NCBI GenBank assembly: GCA_947311845.1
Contig: CAMZMU010000081.1
Coordinates: 5,966,551 to 6,030,550, forward strand
Length of the DNA stretch: 64,000 nucleotides
Origin: Poa pratensis
Taxonomy: Eukaryota > Streptophyta > Magnoliopsida > Poales > Poaceae
Direction of reading: 5' to 3'
Below the pieces are notes generated by a model that searched no databases, was not told the origin of the DNA, and saw only the letters and a program-made list of their open reading frames with translations. This document shows positions 45,300 to 57,501 of the stretch, piece after piece; the stretch's first letter is position 1; each line of letters starts with the position of its first letter. The translations under genes were made by a program, and so were the position numbers.

Positions 45300-46620
45300 A
45301 ACTTGCCTCATCAACCGAGGGTGAGGACCTCGAGAGGTAACAAGCTTTCGACCCCGGCGTGAACTACCACCTGCAGAAAGAGAGATAGAGCAGTAGGAAG
45401 CACAGGGGTAAGCACTCGTGTCCAAGGAACAAACAAGCGTAGCATGAGAAGATTCATAGTTGGAAACAGAGTGAGCATGTCCGGAAATTCCGGTCCGCTG
45501 GCCGGAAATATCCGGCCCCGGAAATTCCGGGCCATGGGCCGGAAATATCCGGTGCAACCTGCAGCGGACGAAATTTGCATCTTGCTCAAGAAATTTCCAA
45601 CAAAAATCAAATCGATGCTAACACACAGTAGGGCAAGCCTAGATGATCATTTCTACCAAAAGAATCATGGTATAAATCTCTAGAATCACTAGGGAACACG
45701 AAAATCACTTCGTCCTAGATGTGAAAATAGAGATGATTACCGGACTCCATGGAGAAAACGATTGGATGAAGAGGATCCCCTAGGCGTGGGGATGCAGATC
45801 CGGCACGGAACCGGAAGAAACCGAGGTCGGAGACCCCGGCGAGATCGTGGCGTCGTGTGAGCTCTGGGCAGGAGAGAGAAGGAGGGAGACGCGGGGGAAG
45901 AACTGAACGCGAGGGAGCAGTTGACCCAGCGCCTCCGTGGAAAAGGGCCCAGATCCACTTAGGCCGGATATTTCCGGCCCAAAGGCCGGATATATCCGGT
46001 ACCGGAAATTTCCGGAACTATCTCCGGGCAAATTTCCAGCAACTCCAGTACTGAAGTTGTTTAGGTCCTTAGCCGCAAATAGAAACGGAAAAAGGGCACC
46101 GGAAATATCCGGGTTGGACCCGGAAATATCCGGGATACGACGCCAACAATCTTCAAGGAAAAACTTAGGACACGAGTGAGAGAAAAGCATGGTTTTGAGA
46201 TAAGAAGGCTTAGGAAGATATCAAGTGACTGGAAATGGTACTTCACACTCAAACATGTTCAAAAAGCAAATGAAAGTCTTAAAACCAACATTTGAGTGAG
46301 TTTTCCATAAAAACAACGGATAGGCAATAAAATCCAAAGAAGCTCCAATAAGATCAACTCTTCGCAAAGAAGAGGGCGGTGGCCTAGGCCACCATGTATG
46401 AGATTATGGCGTGACACCGCGAAGATGTATCTTGGGTTCACAACCAACACTCGTCATTTAAGCTCACATTTTCATGAATTGAAAATAGAAAAGCAAATGA
46501 AATCTTACTATCGGCATAATGGGGGGAGGGATAGTCCAATGTATTAGGACCGCACTCCCCCTATGTCCATGCCTACACCTAAACACAATAGATAGTTAAG
46601 ACATAGGTGTGTATGCAAAA
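45300..46620 (-). other. Non-coding stretch between pol and the extra ORF, with CCGG palindromes
   Basis: Two clusters of CCGGAAATATCCGG-type palindromes (about 45480-45560 and 45960-46140) resemble those in the LTRs. There is no long frame. It could hold an internal promoter or intron for the extra ORF. Confidence 0.5.
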
Positions 46621-46623
46621 TAG

Positions 46624-47806
46624 TCAAGCCACGCTCCTTGAATCCACGATATTTAGCTCATTCCTCAAATAAGTGAATCTTGCTTCATCAAGAGGCTTCG
46701 TGAATATATCGGCAAGTTGGTCTTGTGTAGAAACATGGCTTAGCTCAATATCACCACGGGAAACATGATCTCGAATAAAATGATGACGAATCTCAATATG
46801 CTTGGTTCTTGAATGTTGCACCGGGTTGTGGGCAATATTGATAGCACTTGTATTGTCACATAAAAGAGGCACTTTGTCACAAATGACACCGTATTCCTTT
46901 AAAGTTTGCCTCATCCATAACAATTGGGTGCATGCACTTGCGGCGGCCACATACTCGGCTTCGGCGGTGGAGAGAGATATACAATTTTGCTTCTTGGAAG
47001 ACCAACTCACCAAGGAACCACCAAGAAATTGGCAAGCCCCGGAAGTGGACTTCCTATCATCATGATCACCGGCCCAATCCGAGTCCGTGTACCCACAAAG
47101 AGAGAAAACCTTGTCCTTAGGGTACCACAAACCAAACTTTGGGGTATGAGCCAAATATCGGAGGATTCTTTTGACCGCCATATCATGGCTTTCTTTAGGA
47201 GCGGCTTGGTACCTTGCACACACCCCTACACTCAACACAATATCGGGTCTAGATGCACAAAGATAGAGCAAAGAACCAATCATGGAACGGTATACCTTTT
47301 GGTCGACATCAAGACCATTTGGATTGAGTTTAAGATGAACCTTTGTGTCCATTGGAGTGCGCTTCTCCTTAACACCAACCATATCAAATTTCTTGAGCAT
47401 GTCTTGGATATATTTAGCTTGAGAGATGAAAGTCCCTCCCCTCAATTGCTTGATCTCAAAACCAAGGAAGAACTTCAACTCTCCCATCATAGACATCTCA
47501 AACCTATCGGTCATAAGCTTTGAAAATTCATCATTGAAAGCTTTGTTAGATGAGCCAAAGATAATATCGTCCACATAGACTTGGCATATGAAAAGCTCCC
47601 CTTTTACTCTCTTGGTAAAGAGAGTGGGATCGATTTGCCCAACCTCAAATCCACGGTCTACTAGAAGCTCTCTAAGGTGCTCATACCACGCACGTGGGGC
47701 TTGTTTAAGGCCATAGAGTGCCTTATCGAGCTTGTAGACATGGTTAGGGAGTTTGGGATCCTCAAACCCCGGTGGTTGCTTAACATATACTAATTCTTTG
47801 AGTGGA
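46624..47806 (-). pseudogene. Copia reverse transcriptase C-terminal part and RNase H
   Basis: The frame includes the RT active site YVDDIIFGSS (about 47570), ALYGLKQAPRAWY upstream of it, and the RNase H motifs DSDWAGDHDDRKSTSG and STAEAEYVAA, ending with the usual copia C-terminus (HVSTQDQLADIFTKPL). A one-base loss in a T-run near 47805 separates it from the RT N-terminal part. Confidence 0.88.
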
Positions 47807-48410
47807 CCATTAAAAAAGCACTTTTCACATCCATTTGTTGCAAGATAAAATTATGATGAGAAGCATATGCAAGGAGGATACGGATGGACTCAAGGCGAGC
47901 CACGGGAGCATAGGTCTCTCCAAAATCAATGCCTTCAACTTGAGAGAACCCTTGAGCCACCAATCTTGCCTTGTTCCTCACCACCATGCCATGTTCATCT
48001 TGCTTGTTCTTGAAAATCCATTTAGTGCCTATAACATTGCGGCACTCTTTTGGCTTCTCAACTAGCTTCCACACCTTGTTGCGCTTGAAGTTATTGAGCT
48101 CTTCATGCATAGCATCCAACCAATCCGGATCTTCAATAGCTTCAAAGACTTTCTTTGGTTCCACCAAGGATATGTGAGCTTGATGGGCACTAAAGTTTGC
48201 GCATTGCCTTCTAGTCACAACCTTGCCCTTCAAATCACCAATAATATTGTCCAAAAGTGTTGCCTTCTCAACAAGGTCTTGACATTTCTTGCACGACGAC
48301 GGGTGTTGATGTCCTCACGAGAGCTTGGAGGAATTTCTTGATCATCTTGTTCATCTTGATCATCTTGATCATTTGTGTCCCCGTCTTGACCGGAATGATG
48401 ACCTTGGTCT
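47790..48410 (-). pseudogene. Copia reverse transcriptase N-terminal part
   Basis: Reads [31 protein letters not shown] and [17 protein letters not shown], typical of copia RT. Frame changes near 48295 and 48420 separate it from the integrase-containing frame, and one near 47805 from the rest of RT. Confidence 0.85.
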
Positions 48411-51400
48411 TCAATATGCACCTTCATCACTTGAAGGGGAAGATGGACCTTGGTCTTGATCATGGCTAGCATCAATAATTGGAGAACTTGGTTCTTGCGT
48501 AGCAACTTGATCAACTTGAGGAGGGTCTTGAACTTGTTGTTGGCTTGGTGCTTCATTTGCTCCATCGGATGGTGCGGTGTCCACTTGTGATGATGATTGC
48601 TCCACATGGGTGGAGCTTGGTCCTTCTTGAGGCGCCTCATGAGAAATCTCGATTGGGCGAAAGAATCCCACGCCCATTCGCCTTATTGCATCTTGAGGTT
48701 CCTCATCATCTACATCACGAACATGAAATTGCGCCACTTGGGAGCCGTCATTCTCATCGAACTCCACACTACAAGATTCTACAATAGTCCCGAAGGTCTT
48801 GTCGTAGATTCTATAAGTGTGGGATTCGGCACCGTAACCAACAAAAGTACCCTCAAAAGCTTTAGACTCAAATTTAGTTAAGCGATAACCTTTAATCTTA
48901 TAGAAACACTTACAACCGAACACCCGGTAGTAGGAAATATTGGGCTTGTTGCCGGTAAGCATTTCATATGGAGTGAACTTCTTGCCCGTGCGGAAGTAGA
49001 GGCGGTTAGATGAATGACATGCCGTGGAGATGGCCTCGGCCCACAAGAAGAGTGGGGTCTTGAACTCCGCCAACATAGATCTTGCCATATCCATAAGGGT
49101 CCGGTTCTTCCTCTCGGCTACACCATTTTGTTGAGGGGTATACGCAGCGGAATATTGATGACGAATTCCCTCTTCACTAAGAAACTCATTTAGGGTGTAG
49201 TTCTTGAACTCGGAGCCATTGTCACTTCTAATGGCCAATATAGGAACATTGTGTTGACGTTGCACTTCATTGGAGAAGTCAATGACGGCTTGTTGGGTCT
49301 CACTCTTCCACTTGAAGAAATAAACCCATGTAAATCTTGAATAGTCATCGACAATCACCAAGCAATACTTCTTCCCACCAAGACTTGGTTGAGGCACGGC
49401 ACCAAAGAGATCAACATGAAGAAGTTCCAATATCCTCGTTGATGAAATGATGGTCTTGTGTGGGTGGGGAGAATCATGCATCTTTCCTTCAACACAAGCC
49501 CTACAAAGACGATCTCTAGAAAAAGAAACATTCTCTTTTAGTCCAAGGATGTGGCCACCCTTGTGAAGACTTTGCAAAGTTCTCATATTGACATGGGATA
49601 AGCGGCGATGCCACAACCACCCCACGTCGGCCTTTCCGAATAGGCACATCGTTTGAGAGTTGGTTGACTCCGAAAAGTCTACCACAAACAACTCATTTTC
49701 GACATACCCAACGTAAGCGACCTTTAGAGTCTTGCTCCACATGAGTACCACAATATCAAGATCAAAATGGACGGCAAAACCCATCTTATTAACGGCACGA
49801 ACGGACATTAAATTATAACCAAGGGACTCAACAAGCATGACATTTACAAGGGTGATATCCCTTGCAACTACCACCTTGCCGAGGCCCGATACCTTTCCTT
49901 TTGAGTTATCTCCATAAGTGACGGTTGCTTGATTTATGCTTGTTCTCAACTCCGTCACGATCTCCTTGCTTCCGGTCATATGACTAGTGTATCCACTATC
50001 AATCACCCATTTCGATCCACCGGAAGCATAGTCCTCGGTGGCCTTGGCCATGAGACACTTGGCGGATTGGATTGGAACATTCTCATTGGGAGATTCGAAA
50101 AGGGATGAAGGTGTTGAAGACGCAATAGCAATAGCGGCCACTTCACTTGTGGGTTCTTCTTCATCACTCTCACCCCCGGACATGTACTCCTCCCTTGTCA
50201 CCAATACCATTCTTGGAGGAGGCCTCTTCTTCTTGAAGAAGGGTTTCTTGCTAGAGGATGATGACGATAAAGTCTTCTTGAGAACAAGCCTTCCTCCATG
50301 ATCTTCACGGTTCTCATAGGGACACATGGCAACATAGTGAAATCTATCTTGGCAATTGAAACAAGTCTTCAACTTTGGGTTGCCATCCTTGAAGCCACTA
50401 GATTTGGCCTTTTCTTCCATTTGGGCTTTGGATGGATTCTTCCAAAAGGTCCTTGCCGCAAGAGCCACATAGTCCCTATGAGAGCTCTTGAGTTCTTGGG
50501 GGTCCATGGAGGACACATCTTCACAATCTTGATCTTCATTGTGTTCAACCACCTTGGCCTTCAACGCAAGAGAGGCTCCTTGTTGCATTCCAATAGCTCG
50601 GGCACGAGAGTCTTGAGCAATCTTGGCTTGAACCTTGAAAGATTGTATCTCTTGCATGACTTCGTTGGAGGTCATTTGAGGATAGTTGAGCCTTCCTTGA
50701 AGACTCTTCAAGTCGGCCCCTTCAAAGGGCAAGAGAACATTCACATACTTCCTTTTGACCCAGGCATCATCCACATGAGTCCCACCAAGGGCTTTGTAGG
50801 CATTGGCAAGAGACTTGAGTCTTCGGAACATTTGCTCATGGTCTTCTCCATCTTCCATGAAGAATCCTTCGGCCTTGTTGCTCATTTCCTCAGACCGGTT
50901 TCTCTTCATGCTTTCATTTCCAACATACACCTCAACAAGGCACGCACATGCTTCTTTGGCGGTGGTGCAATGCTCGATGTGAGACATATCATCTTCTCCC
51001 ACGGCATCACGGATCAAGTCAAGAGCGGTGGCATTTAGTTGACAATCAACTACTTCTCTTCTTGTCTTGTTGGATTCATCCACGGCTTGATACCCTTGCT
51101 CAATGATCCGCCAAAGCTCGATAGAAGCACTGTTCACATAAGATCTCATAGAAGATTGCCATTTAGTAAACAAAGATGCATTTAGCTTAGGTGGGTTTCC
51201 CCTTAGATGAATAGGAGGATGAGGGATAATAGGGTCGGGAGAGTATGGGAACGGAACGGCACCATACACTCCCGAACCATTAGGTGGAGTTTTAATTGGG
51301 TTGTCAATTTTATCTTGATCACCCCCCTTTTTCTTCCCATCACCCACATCCTTCTCGGGTTTGTCAACCTCCGACGAACGGGGGGTGGGTGGAGGTGAGA

Positions 51401-51554
51401 TACCCTTCGCTTCCATGAGTTGCATGATCATCTCTTGCAACTTGTCCATTTTGGTTTCCATATTGGACTTCAAAGAATTGAAGTCCTCCACGGAAACCGA
51501 AGTGGGCACGGAAGGAAGCTCGGGTATCTCATTTCCATGCTCATCAAGGGCCAT
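48411..51554 (-). pseudogene. Copia gag-protease-integrase frame (1047 codons)
   Basis: Open from ATG at 51554. Order: N-terminal coiled coil (about 25-50), gag core (about 110-340), CCHC zinc knuckle C398-x2-C-x4-H-x4-C411, protease DSG at 519-521, integrase HHCC zinc finger (H649, H654, C684, C687), and DDE triad D715, D778, E814 with the usual 35-residue spacing between the last two. It ends early at 48411 by a frame change, so the RT follows in other frames. Within this part the catalytic residues are all present. In a working element the polyprotein is cut by its protease and gives the virus-like particle and integration activities. Confidence 0.9.
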
Positions 51555-51591
51555 ACTACTCTTAGGCGGTTAAGCCCGAACAAGAGAACCT

Positions 51592-51604
51592 TGCCTGATA
51601 CCAA
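51592..51604 (-). promoter_or_regulatory. Copia primer binding site
   Basis: The minus strand reads ATTGGTATCAGGC just inside the 5' LTR end (51606), close to the Met-tRNA site TGGTATCAGAGC with a change after CAG. Confidence 0.85.
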
Positions 51605-51605
51605 T

Positions 51606-52722
51606 TGAAAGGATACGTATGGCCACCTAGAGGGGGGGGGGGGGTGAATAGGTGCTACTCAATTTTTTAGTTCTTTTTCGAGTTTAGGCTTGATACAAAG
51701 GTAAATTCTCTAGATATGCAACTAAGGTGAATTTACCTATATGTCAAGTTAACACTATACTAGGCACGATACAAGTAAGAACTAGCGAGAAAGGAGTAAC
51801 CGAACGGGAAGCACGCGGAGACAAAGAGTTATTCCCGAGTTCCTCCTTTTTAGGGGAGTACGTCTCGTTGGAGGGGTGTGAGTATCAAACTCAAGACGCC
51901 ACAAATGTCCTCACCATATTCTCCGATGAACCTTGCCCAAAAGCTCGGTTCACCTTCCTTATCGGAATCCTTCAAGGCGGAATCCGGAGCCCTTACAACA
52001 ACTTGAGGCTCAACCCACAAAAGGATTGGTGGCTCCCAAGCACAACAACACCTGCTACACAAAAGTAACAAGGAAGTGAGAACAACAAGATGCCTAGATT
52101 TTCCTAGAGGAAACCCTAGGCTCAAATCCCTCAAGTGAATGAGGGGGAAATGAAGAACGGCTTGGTGAAGATGTAGATCGGTGCCTTCTCCTTCAATCCT
52201 CCAAAGATCAACGCTTTTGGGTGGAGGGATTGGGAGATCTAGGTTGGTGAAGCTTTCATTAATGGAGGAGAGAGAATCTTGAAGCTTGGAAGAGCTGGAG
52301 GTAGGTGGAGGGGTATAAATACCCCTCCAGAAAATCTGGCCGTTGCAGTCTTCAGAGGGCCGGATATTTCCGGGGTAAGTGCCGGAAATTTCCGGCAGGG
52401 CCGGATATTTCCGGGCCGAATCCCGGATATCTCCGAGGTGGCCGGAAATCTCCGGCTAAATATCCGGCCAGCAGCTGGGGTACACCAGTACCAGACTTTG
52501 CTCACGACTTAGCCGAAATCAAGTTCCCCGGATATTTCCGGTCTCTTCCCTGGAATTTCCAGCCTGGCCCCGGAAATCTCCGGCCAAGACAGAAAAGATG
52601 AAGTTTCTCTCTTCTTAATTTATGAACCTGAAACAATCAAACTTCACAACATAGCAGCTTATTAGGACTCTATTCATGTTGTCTTTATTCACCAAAAGTA
52701 GGATGAAAGATATGCCCTTTCA
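51606..52722 (-). repeat. 5' LTR of the second copia element
   Basis: 1117 bp, TG/CA ends, otherwise near-identical to 42455-43524. It carries more CCGGAAAT-type motifs (about 52360-52585). A G-run of 14 bases (51631-51644) corresponds to a shorter run in the other LTR. Confidence 0.92.
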
Positions 52723-52727
52723 CTCTC

Positions 52728-53450
52728 CACCAAGAATTGGCTCCAGGACAAACTCCTTCCATCTAGTGTTTCCAAACACTCAAGACTTAAGAGTAAAAAG
52801 ATCCACAAAAGAAAATAAAGGGGGAATCAATTTTTTTGTGAAAGTGGCGATGTGGATCTCCTCGATCCTTATCAAAAAGATCAACAAGATCTAAGCACTA
52901 TAGGCAAGAAGATGTCGAAGGTTTACATTTAGTATCAATGGAGGCTCTGCTCCGTCTGCGCAGTTGCCAAATTCTTCTGTTCTGCATACGCCACAGTTGA
53001 ATCTTTGAGTGTGTCGTTGATTTTGTAAGCGGCCGTGCGCGCGATGTACTGGTCTTCTCTCCTACCAGACCAGTACTGGTCTTCGGTTAGACTGCTCTGT
53101 CGATCAGTCTCAGGAGCATCTAGCAGTCATATGCATGAACCCGAACGAATTCCATCCTCAATCTTTGGGTGCCGCTAAACATTAATCAAAGGACAAAAGT
53201 CTTACAACTCGGGCCGCCGGGCATGCAAAACCAGTGAGCTCGTGCAAGGAATGACAAGGTTACAGGGCCAAACTAAGAACTATACATACTTGTGAGCAAA
53301 CAGTAGCAGATTTCACTAGTCAGTCAGTGTGGAGGACCCGGCCGGTTCTGTCCCAGAGTGACGATGGTCCAGTGAACAAGTGAGATGTACTCCGTACAAA
53401 CACAATGCCCATTGATCATGATGCTGCTACTCCAGTAGTAAGAAGAATCC
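52728..53450. other. Intergenic DNA, unassigned
   Basis: This continues the sequence interrupted at 42454. No gene or complete element is recognised. Confidence 0.4.
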
Positions 53451-53453
53451 TTA

Positions 53454-53742
53454 GAGCAAGTACAATAGTAGAGTCAAGTGTTGGCTATAAGATAATGCCA
53501 TGTCATCTATAGCCAACTCTATAGCCAACATGTATAATAGTAAGATATAAAGATGAACTATTTTATTGATACATGGCCCACCATCTTCTCTCACAAAGTG
53601 CCTAGGAACACGTGCTAAAGCTGACTCTTGCATGAGAGCCTACTCATTTTCTCTCTCCTCTTCTCTCTCCTCCAACTAAGCAAAAATATACTAATTTAAT
53701 CCTTATAGCCTGCCACTCTATTGTACTCTATTGTACTTGCTC
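53454..53742. mobile_element. Tourist MITE (PIF/Harbinger type)
   Basis: Inverted ends GAGCAAGTACAATAG and CTATTGTACTTGCTC with TTA target duplications (53451-53453 and 53743-53745). 289 bp, non-coding. Confidence 0.92.
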
Positions 53743-54076
53743 TTACTGAGATACGAGGAAGTGCGTACACGCATGCCTCTTCTGTTCATCGCTTTTACAT
53801 ATATGCTGTGGGACCACATGTCAGTATCCCCAGAAAGGAGTTTTGCATCAAGCTAGTGGGCGGTCAGTATTCAATCATCAAGGAGCATTAATTAGCGGTT
53901 GCAGTAGTAAACAACAACGCCATCAATAACATCAAAGCTTTGTGGGATGTGATGCGCCGACAGTGATAGTCGCGGGAGATGAGCAAAGCAAAGCGAGCAG
54001 TAAACTGTAAAGCAAGCATTGACCCGGTAGTGTCAAATCCTTATGAATTTTTCCTACGGTACTTGTTTGATTTATA

Positions 54077-54506
54077 CTCCCTCCATCCCATAGAATAGGG
54101 CGTAAATATTTTTTCAAAATGTCCTCACAGCTTAAGGCGCAGGGGTGATTTGTCCCGTTTCTACCAAAACTACCCCTCCTAGCAGTTAAGGTCGATCAGA
54201 AAATTGGGGAAAGCAGCAGCTACTGTACCGCTGGCATTGACTCATATGCATGCCGCATGCGGAGCAGAGAGCGGAAAATCAGGAGGGCAGCGGTAATTGT
54301 GGTGTTGCTATTCGCTGCGCATGTTGCATGCGGGAAGAGAGAAAGGGGGGAGGAGAGAAACGAGGAGACAGTTCACCATAAGAGAGAAAATTCAGGAACT
54401 AACCGCATGATTAAGTAGGGGTACGTTAGTAAAGATTTGCCTCGCTACGACTCACCTTAAAAACTGCGCCTGGAAATATACGCCCTAAGCCCTGGTACGG
54501 AGGGAG
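54077..54506. mobile_element. Stowaway MITE, long type (430 bp)
   Basis: Ends CTCCCTCCATCCCATAGAAT and CCTGGTACGGAGGGAG with TA at 54075-54076 and 54507-54508. The subterminal parts are also inverted (AGGGCGTA and TACGCCCT). Confidence 0.88.
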
Positions 54507-54509
54507 TAG

Positions 54510-54745
54510 GATTGAATCTCATAGGATTTTTTTCCTATGGAATTCTTTGCACTAGTTTCTATAGGAATCCTAACATCCACTCACACCTCTTTTTCAAAAT
54601 CCTTTGTTTTTCCTGTGATGGAATCAAACAAAGATTGATGCATGTGAAATCTTGTAAGATTGAAATGGACATGACATTACAATCCTGCAGTTTTCCTATT
54701 TCTATGTTTTACCTATCCTGCGAATCAAATAGGCCCTCAGTTTTA
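54510..54745. repeat. Truncated MITE-like remnant
   Basis: Repeated TCATAGGATTTTTT/TCCTATGGAATTC elements and an end GCGAATCAAATAGGCCCT, typical of grass MITEs of the 'cctatttgattcgc' type. The left end is missing beside the Stowaway. Confidence 0.45.
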
Positions 54746-54779
54746 ACCTGAGCCATCGAACTGTGTCCGCGGGGCACAA

Positions 54780-55335
54780 AAATCTTCAAGCTCCGCCAAT
54801 GTAAAGCAGTAAAAGGAAGAGAGAAGAACTTTCCCAAGGATGAACCTGTGACTCTAGGCTATGCATGGTGTGTCCAAGCTATGTAGGCTGCAGGTCCAAT
54901 GGCCGTTCATGGCCGCCCGGTGGAACTTTCCCGGTGATCGCATGGAGTCATTGGTATTGATCCGGTGAAAGCGAAAAATCGCTTGTCGTCGAGCTACCAA
55001 GCGAGCCAGTGGACGTGGATCCGATCGATCTCTCTGAGTCCAGCTCTCGTGGCATGTGCGCATGTATGTATGCATTCTTGTGAACCGTGCCAACCTTCAT
55101 CGAGGAAAGTACGCCTGGGTTCGGTCGGCAAAATTGCTGCCAAGCTGCCTGAAAATGATTGGTAGCTGCATTGGCCTCTTGCTGCTGCTGCAGCAAAGAA
55201 CCCGGATGTAAAACGGTAAACTACGGCAAAGTTTTCGTAGGAAAAGAATAAAACGAAGGAATTTGGTCTCACGCGGGCTCAATGTAGAGGGTTATGAAGC
55301 CCCGATCGACATTGCTATTGCTTTTACCCTACTGT
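54780..55335. other. Region with small GC-rich frames on minus, unassigned
   Basis: Minus frames of 60-92 codons (for example 54948-55196, with a Gln run from a CTG/CAG repeat at about 55179-55195) match nothing I recognise. A gene fragment is possible. Confidence 0.3.
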
Positions 55336-55377
55336 AGCATCTCTAGCACATCCCATAAAACCGGCCGAACCTAAAAA

Positions 55378-55600
55378 TTGTTCATAATTGAAATATTATT
55401 AGATTCGAAAATTGTTCAAATTTAAAATTTATTCATATTCGAAAATTGTACAAATTCACAATTTGTTCATATTCGAAATTGTTCACATTCAAAATTTGTT
55501 CATATTCAAAAATTGTTCACATTCAAAATTTGTTCAAATTCGAATTTTGTTCATATTCAAAATTGTTCAAATTTAATAAACGATCAGATTTTTAAAGAAT
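55378..55600. repeat. Degenerate tandem repeat, AAATTGTTCATATTCG-type
   Basis: About a dozen units of 16-20 bp built on TTCATATTCGAAAATTG / TTCACATTCAAAATTTG, AT-rich and non-coding. Such arrays are common near grass transposon ends. Confidence 0.8.
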
Positions 55601-55639
55601 GTTTCAGAACTGAAATGTTCTTTTCAAAAATGTTTTCTA

Positions 55640-56450
55640 ATTTTTTTTTGCATTTTAAAATTAACAGAATAAAACAGATGAAAAGAAAGAAAAACTGTAC
55701 CTGGGCTGGCCCACTAGCCAGGCGCACGTGACTGCCGTTTGGTTAGAAAAATGTGGAAGCCCATGAGCTTCTGGTCTGTTACAGCCCATCATTCACTAGT
55801 GCCTACAGCTAGTTCTCAAAAAAGAAAAAGAAAAAGAAAACTAGTGCCTACAGCTGCAGCAAATAGCACACTCTCCTCACGGGCTGCATGGAGGATGGGC
55901 TCCAAATCGACGCTCTCCCTGGAGCACTCTGTATAAATAGAGGCTTGTGTGAGGTAGATGTATCAAGCGGTGGTAATTGTTTTGACCCAGTGGACACCTA
56001 ACGTCTATCCATAACTGAGTGATCATAAAACTGTTTTCGCTTATATAAAAAAGTATCATATATTTATGAATATGTGATTCATTTTCAGAGGGATGTTGGA
56101 AAACAAGTTTATTGTCCTAAAGTTGAACAATGGTTCATTTCATTTTCTTGCCATTGCCAGAGCATGAGAAAAATGTTGCACTGGAATCTCCTTTCAGAAT
56201 CCAGATCAGACAAGTAGACAACCACGATGCTTCTAATATCTTCTTCTCGATGATGGAGAGGAAGGAGGTGATCTTCCTACAAACCATATTTGGACGTCCA
56301 ACCCCGATCTACTAGTTATATGATGAAAATGTTGGATTTGAGACATCAGCAAATTTGTTGAATTCTAGCGTTTCTCTGGAGATCCCCTCCCCACCAAGAC
56401 CTGGATCTGAATTTTTCGAACCATGTAGGAGGATTGCATGTGATCTGTTA
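55640..56450. other. Intergenic DNA
   Basis: An A-rich stretch, then a TATA-like TATAAATAGAGG at about 55933 with no recognised gene after it. Confidence 0.35.
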
Positions 56451-56729
56451 TGCCTTGTTTACTTCTAATGTATTTGGTGTATATTTTAGGGGATTGAAGG
56501 GGAATATCTTGGATCCAGGAAAATCCCAATAGCCCTTCTACTAATTCGGATTTGGGTGGGATAATCCCTACATATCCCACCAATCACCTCATTTTTGTCT
56601 AGATTAAAAACTCTACACCATGCTAGTGTATTGGGATGGAAAAATATTTGTGGAGATTTGTGAGGATTGGGCGAAAGCAAAAAAAATTCCTTTAGGATGA
56701 AAGTATACCTCTAGTGAGCAAGGCCTTAA
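56451..56729. mobile_element. MITE-like element
   Basis: The left end GCCTTGTTTACTTCTA and the complement of the right end GCCTTGCTCACTAGAGG form an imperfect inverted pair. The interior has further inverted pairs (AATCCC...GGGAT). The target duplication is unclear, so the class is open. Confidence 0.45.
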
Positions 56730-57501
56730 GAATGAGAGAAAAACGCATGGACAAGGCCATCGCTACCAAGTTCAGGTTACAAAATCTGAAGCTGCAAAAA
56801 GGAAACAGAAAAATGACCCTGATAAAACGATCCGAACGAGAAGACTCTAAACTAACTAGAGCAACAAAGTCACAAAGTTCGAGCTAGCAATTTTCAAAAT
56901 TTACATGAGATGCCTTACACAAGATCTATTCACCGATGTCCACTAACAGTGGTGTGTGATATGAACAAATATGGCACTCAGCCCACAAAGAAGCTAAAAT
57001 GAACTACAATTCCCATTCAAGTGATATCAACGGATGACATTGTAAGTTTTCAGTCAACTTTTTTTTGTTTTGGAAATCAACTATTCTACAGTTGGGCCCA
57101 AGAATTCAAAATATAATATACCCTCGGAGGAGAGTTATCAAGCTTCAACCGGACATGAATATGAACTCCACCCATAGACTCTTAGGAACGAAGGTGCCAA
57201 ACTTAACTATCTTCCCCAGTATCATCCAGCACAATAGAGATAGCGATGTCCCCTCTTATTTATTTTATCCAGTGTAATCACAGTCCTGAACATACACATG
57301 GCATCACCAATTTACCACATGCACAGACAGCCCTTGACTTCAACTTACATGCTTCCCCTTTTTTTTAATTAATCACTCAAACAAATGTTCAGAAGAGCTA
57401 ATCGTTCACTGACAATACATTACAATCAATACTAACAACTCCAGATCGATCGATCGATCCAGCATCATCTTGTGCTAGCTGATGCTGCATCTTCGTCTCT
57501 G
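56730..57501. other. Patatin gene 3' flank
   Basis: No coding region is recognised. The 3' untranslated region of the minus-strand patatin gene should occupy the right part. Confidence 0.45.

Larger units (their letters stand above)
42455..52722 (-). mobile_element. Copia LTR retrotransposon with an extra 3' ORF
   Basis: 10.3 kb with LTRs at 42455-43524 and 51606-52722, ends TGAAAGG/CCTTTCA, and the target duplication CTCTC (42450-42454 and 52723-52727). In minus orientation: 5' LTR, primer site (51592-51604), gag-protease-integrase, reverse transcriptase-RNase H, a 1-kb non-coding stretch with CCGG palindromes, an extra ORF, purine tract (43525-43540), 3' LTR. The gene order (integrase before RT) is copia. 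Several frame changes make it non-autonomous now. Confidence 0.93.

Noticed and set aside
50298..51038. 246-codon plus frame
   Set aside because: Antisense shadow of the copia gag frame on minus, without recognisable protein features.
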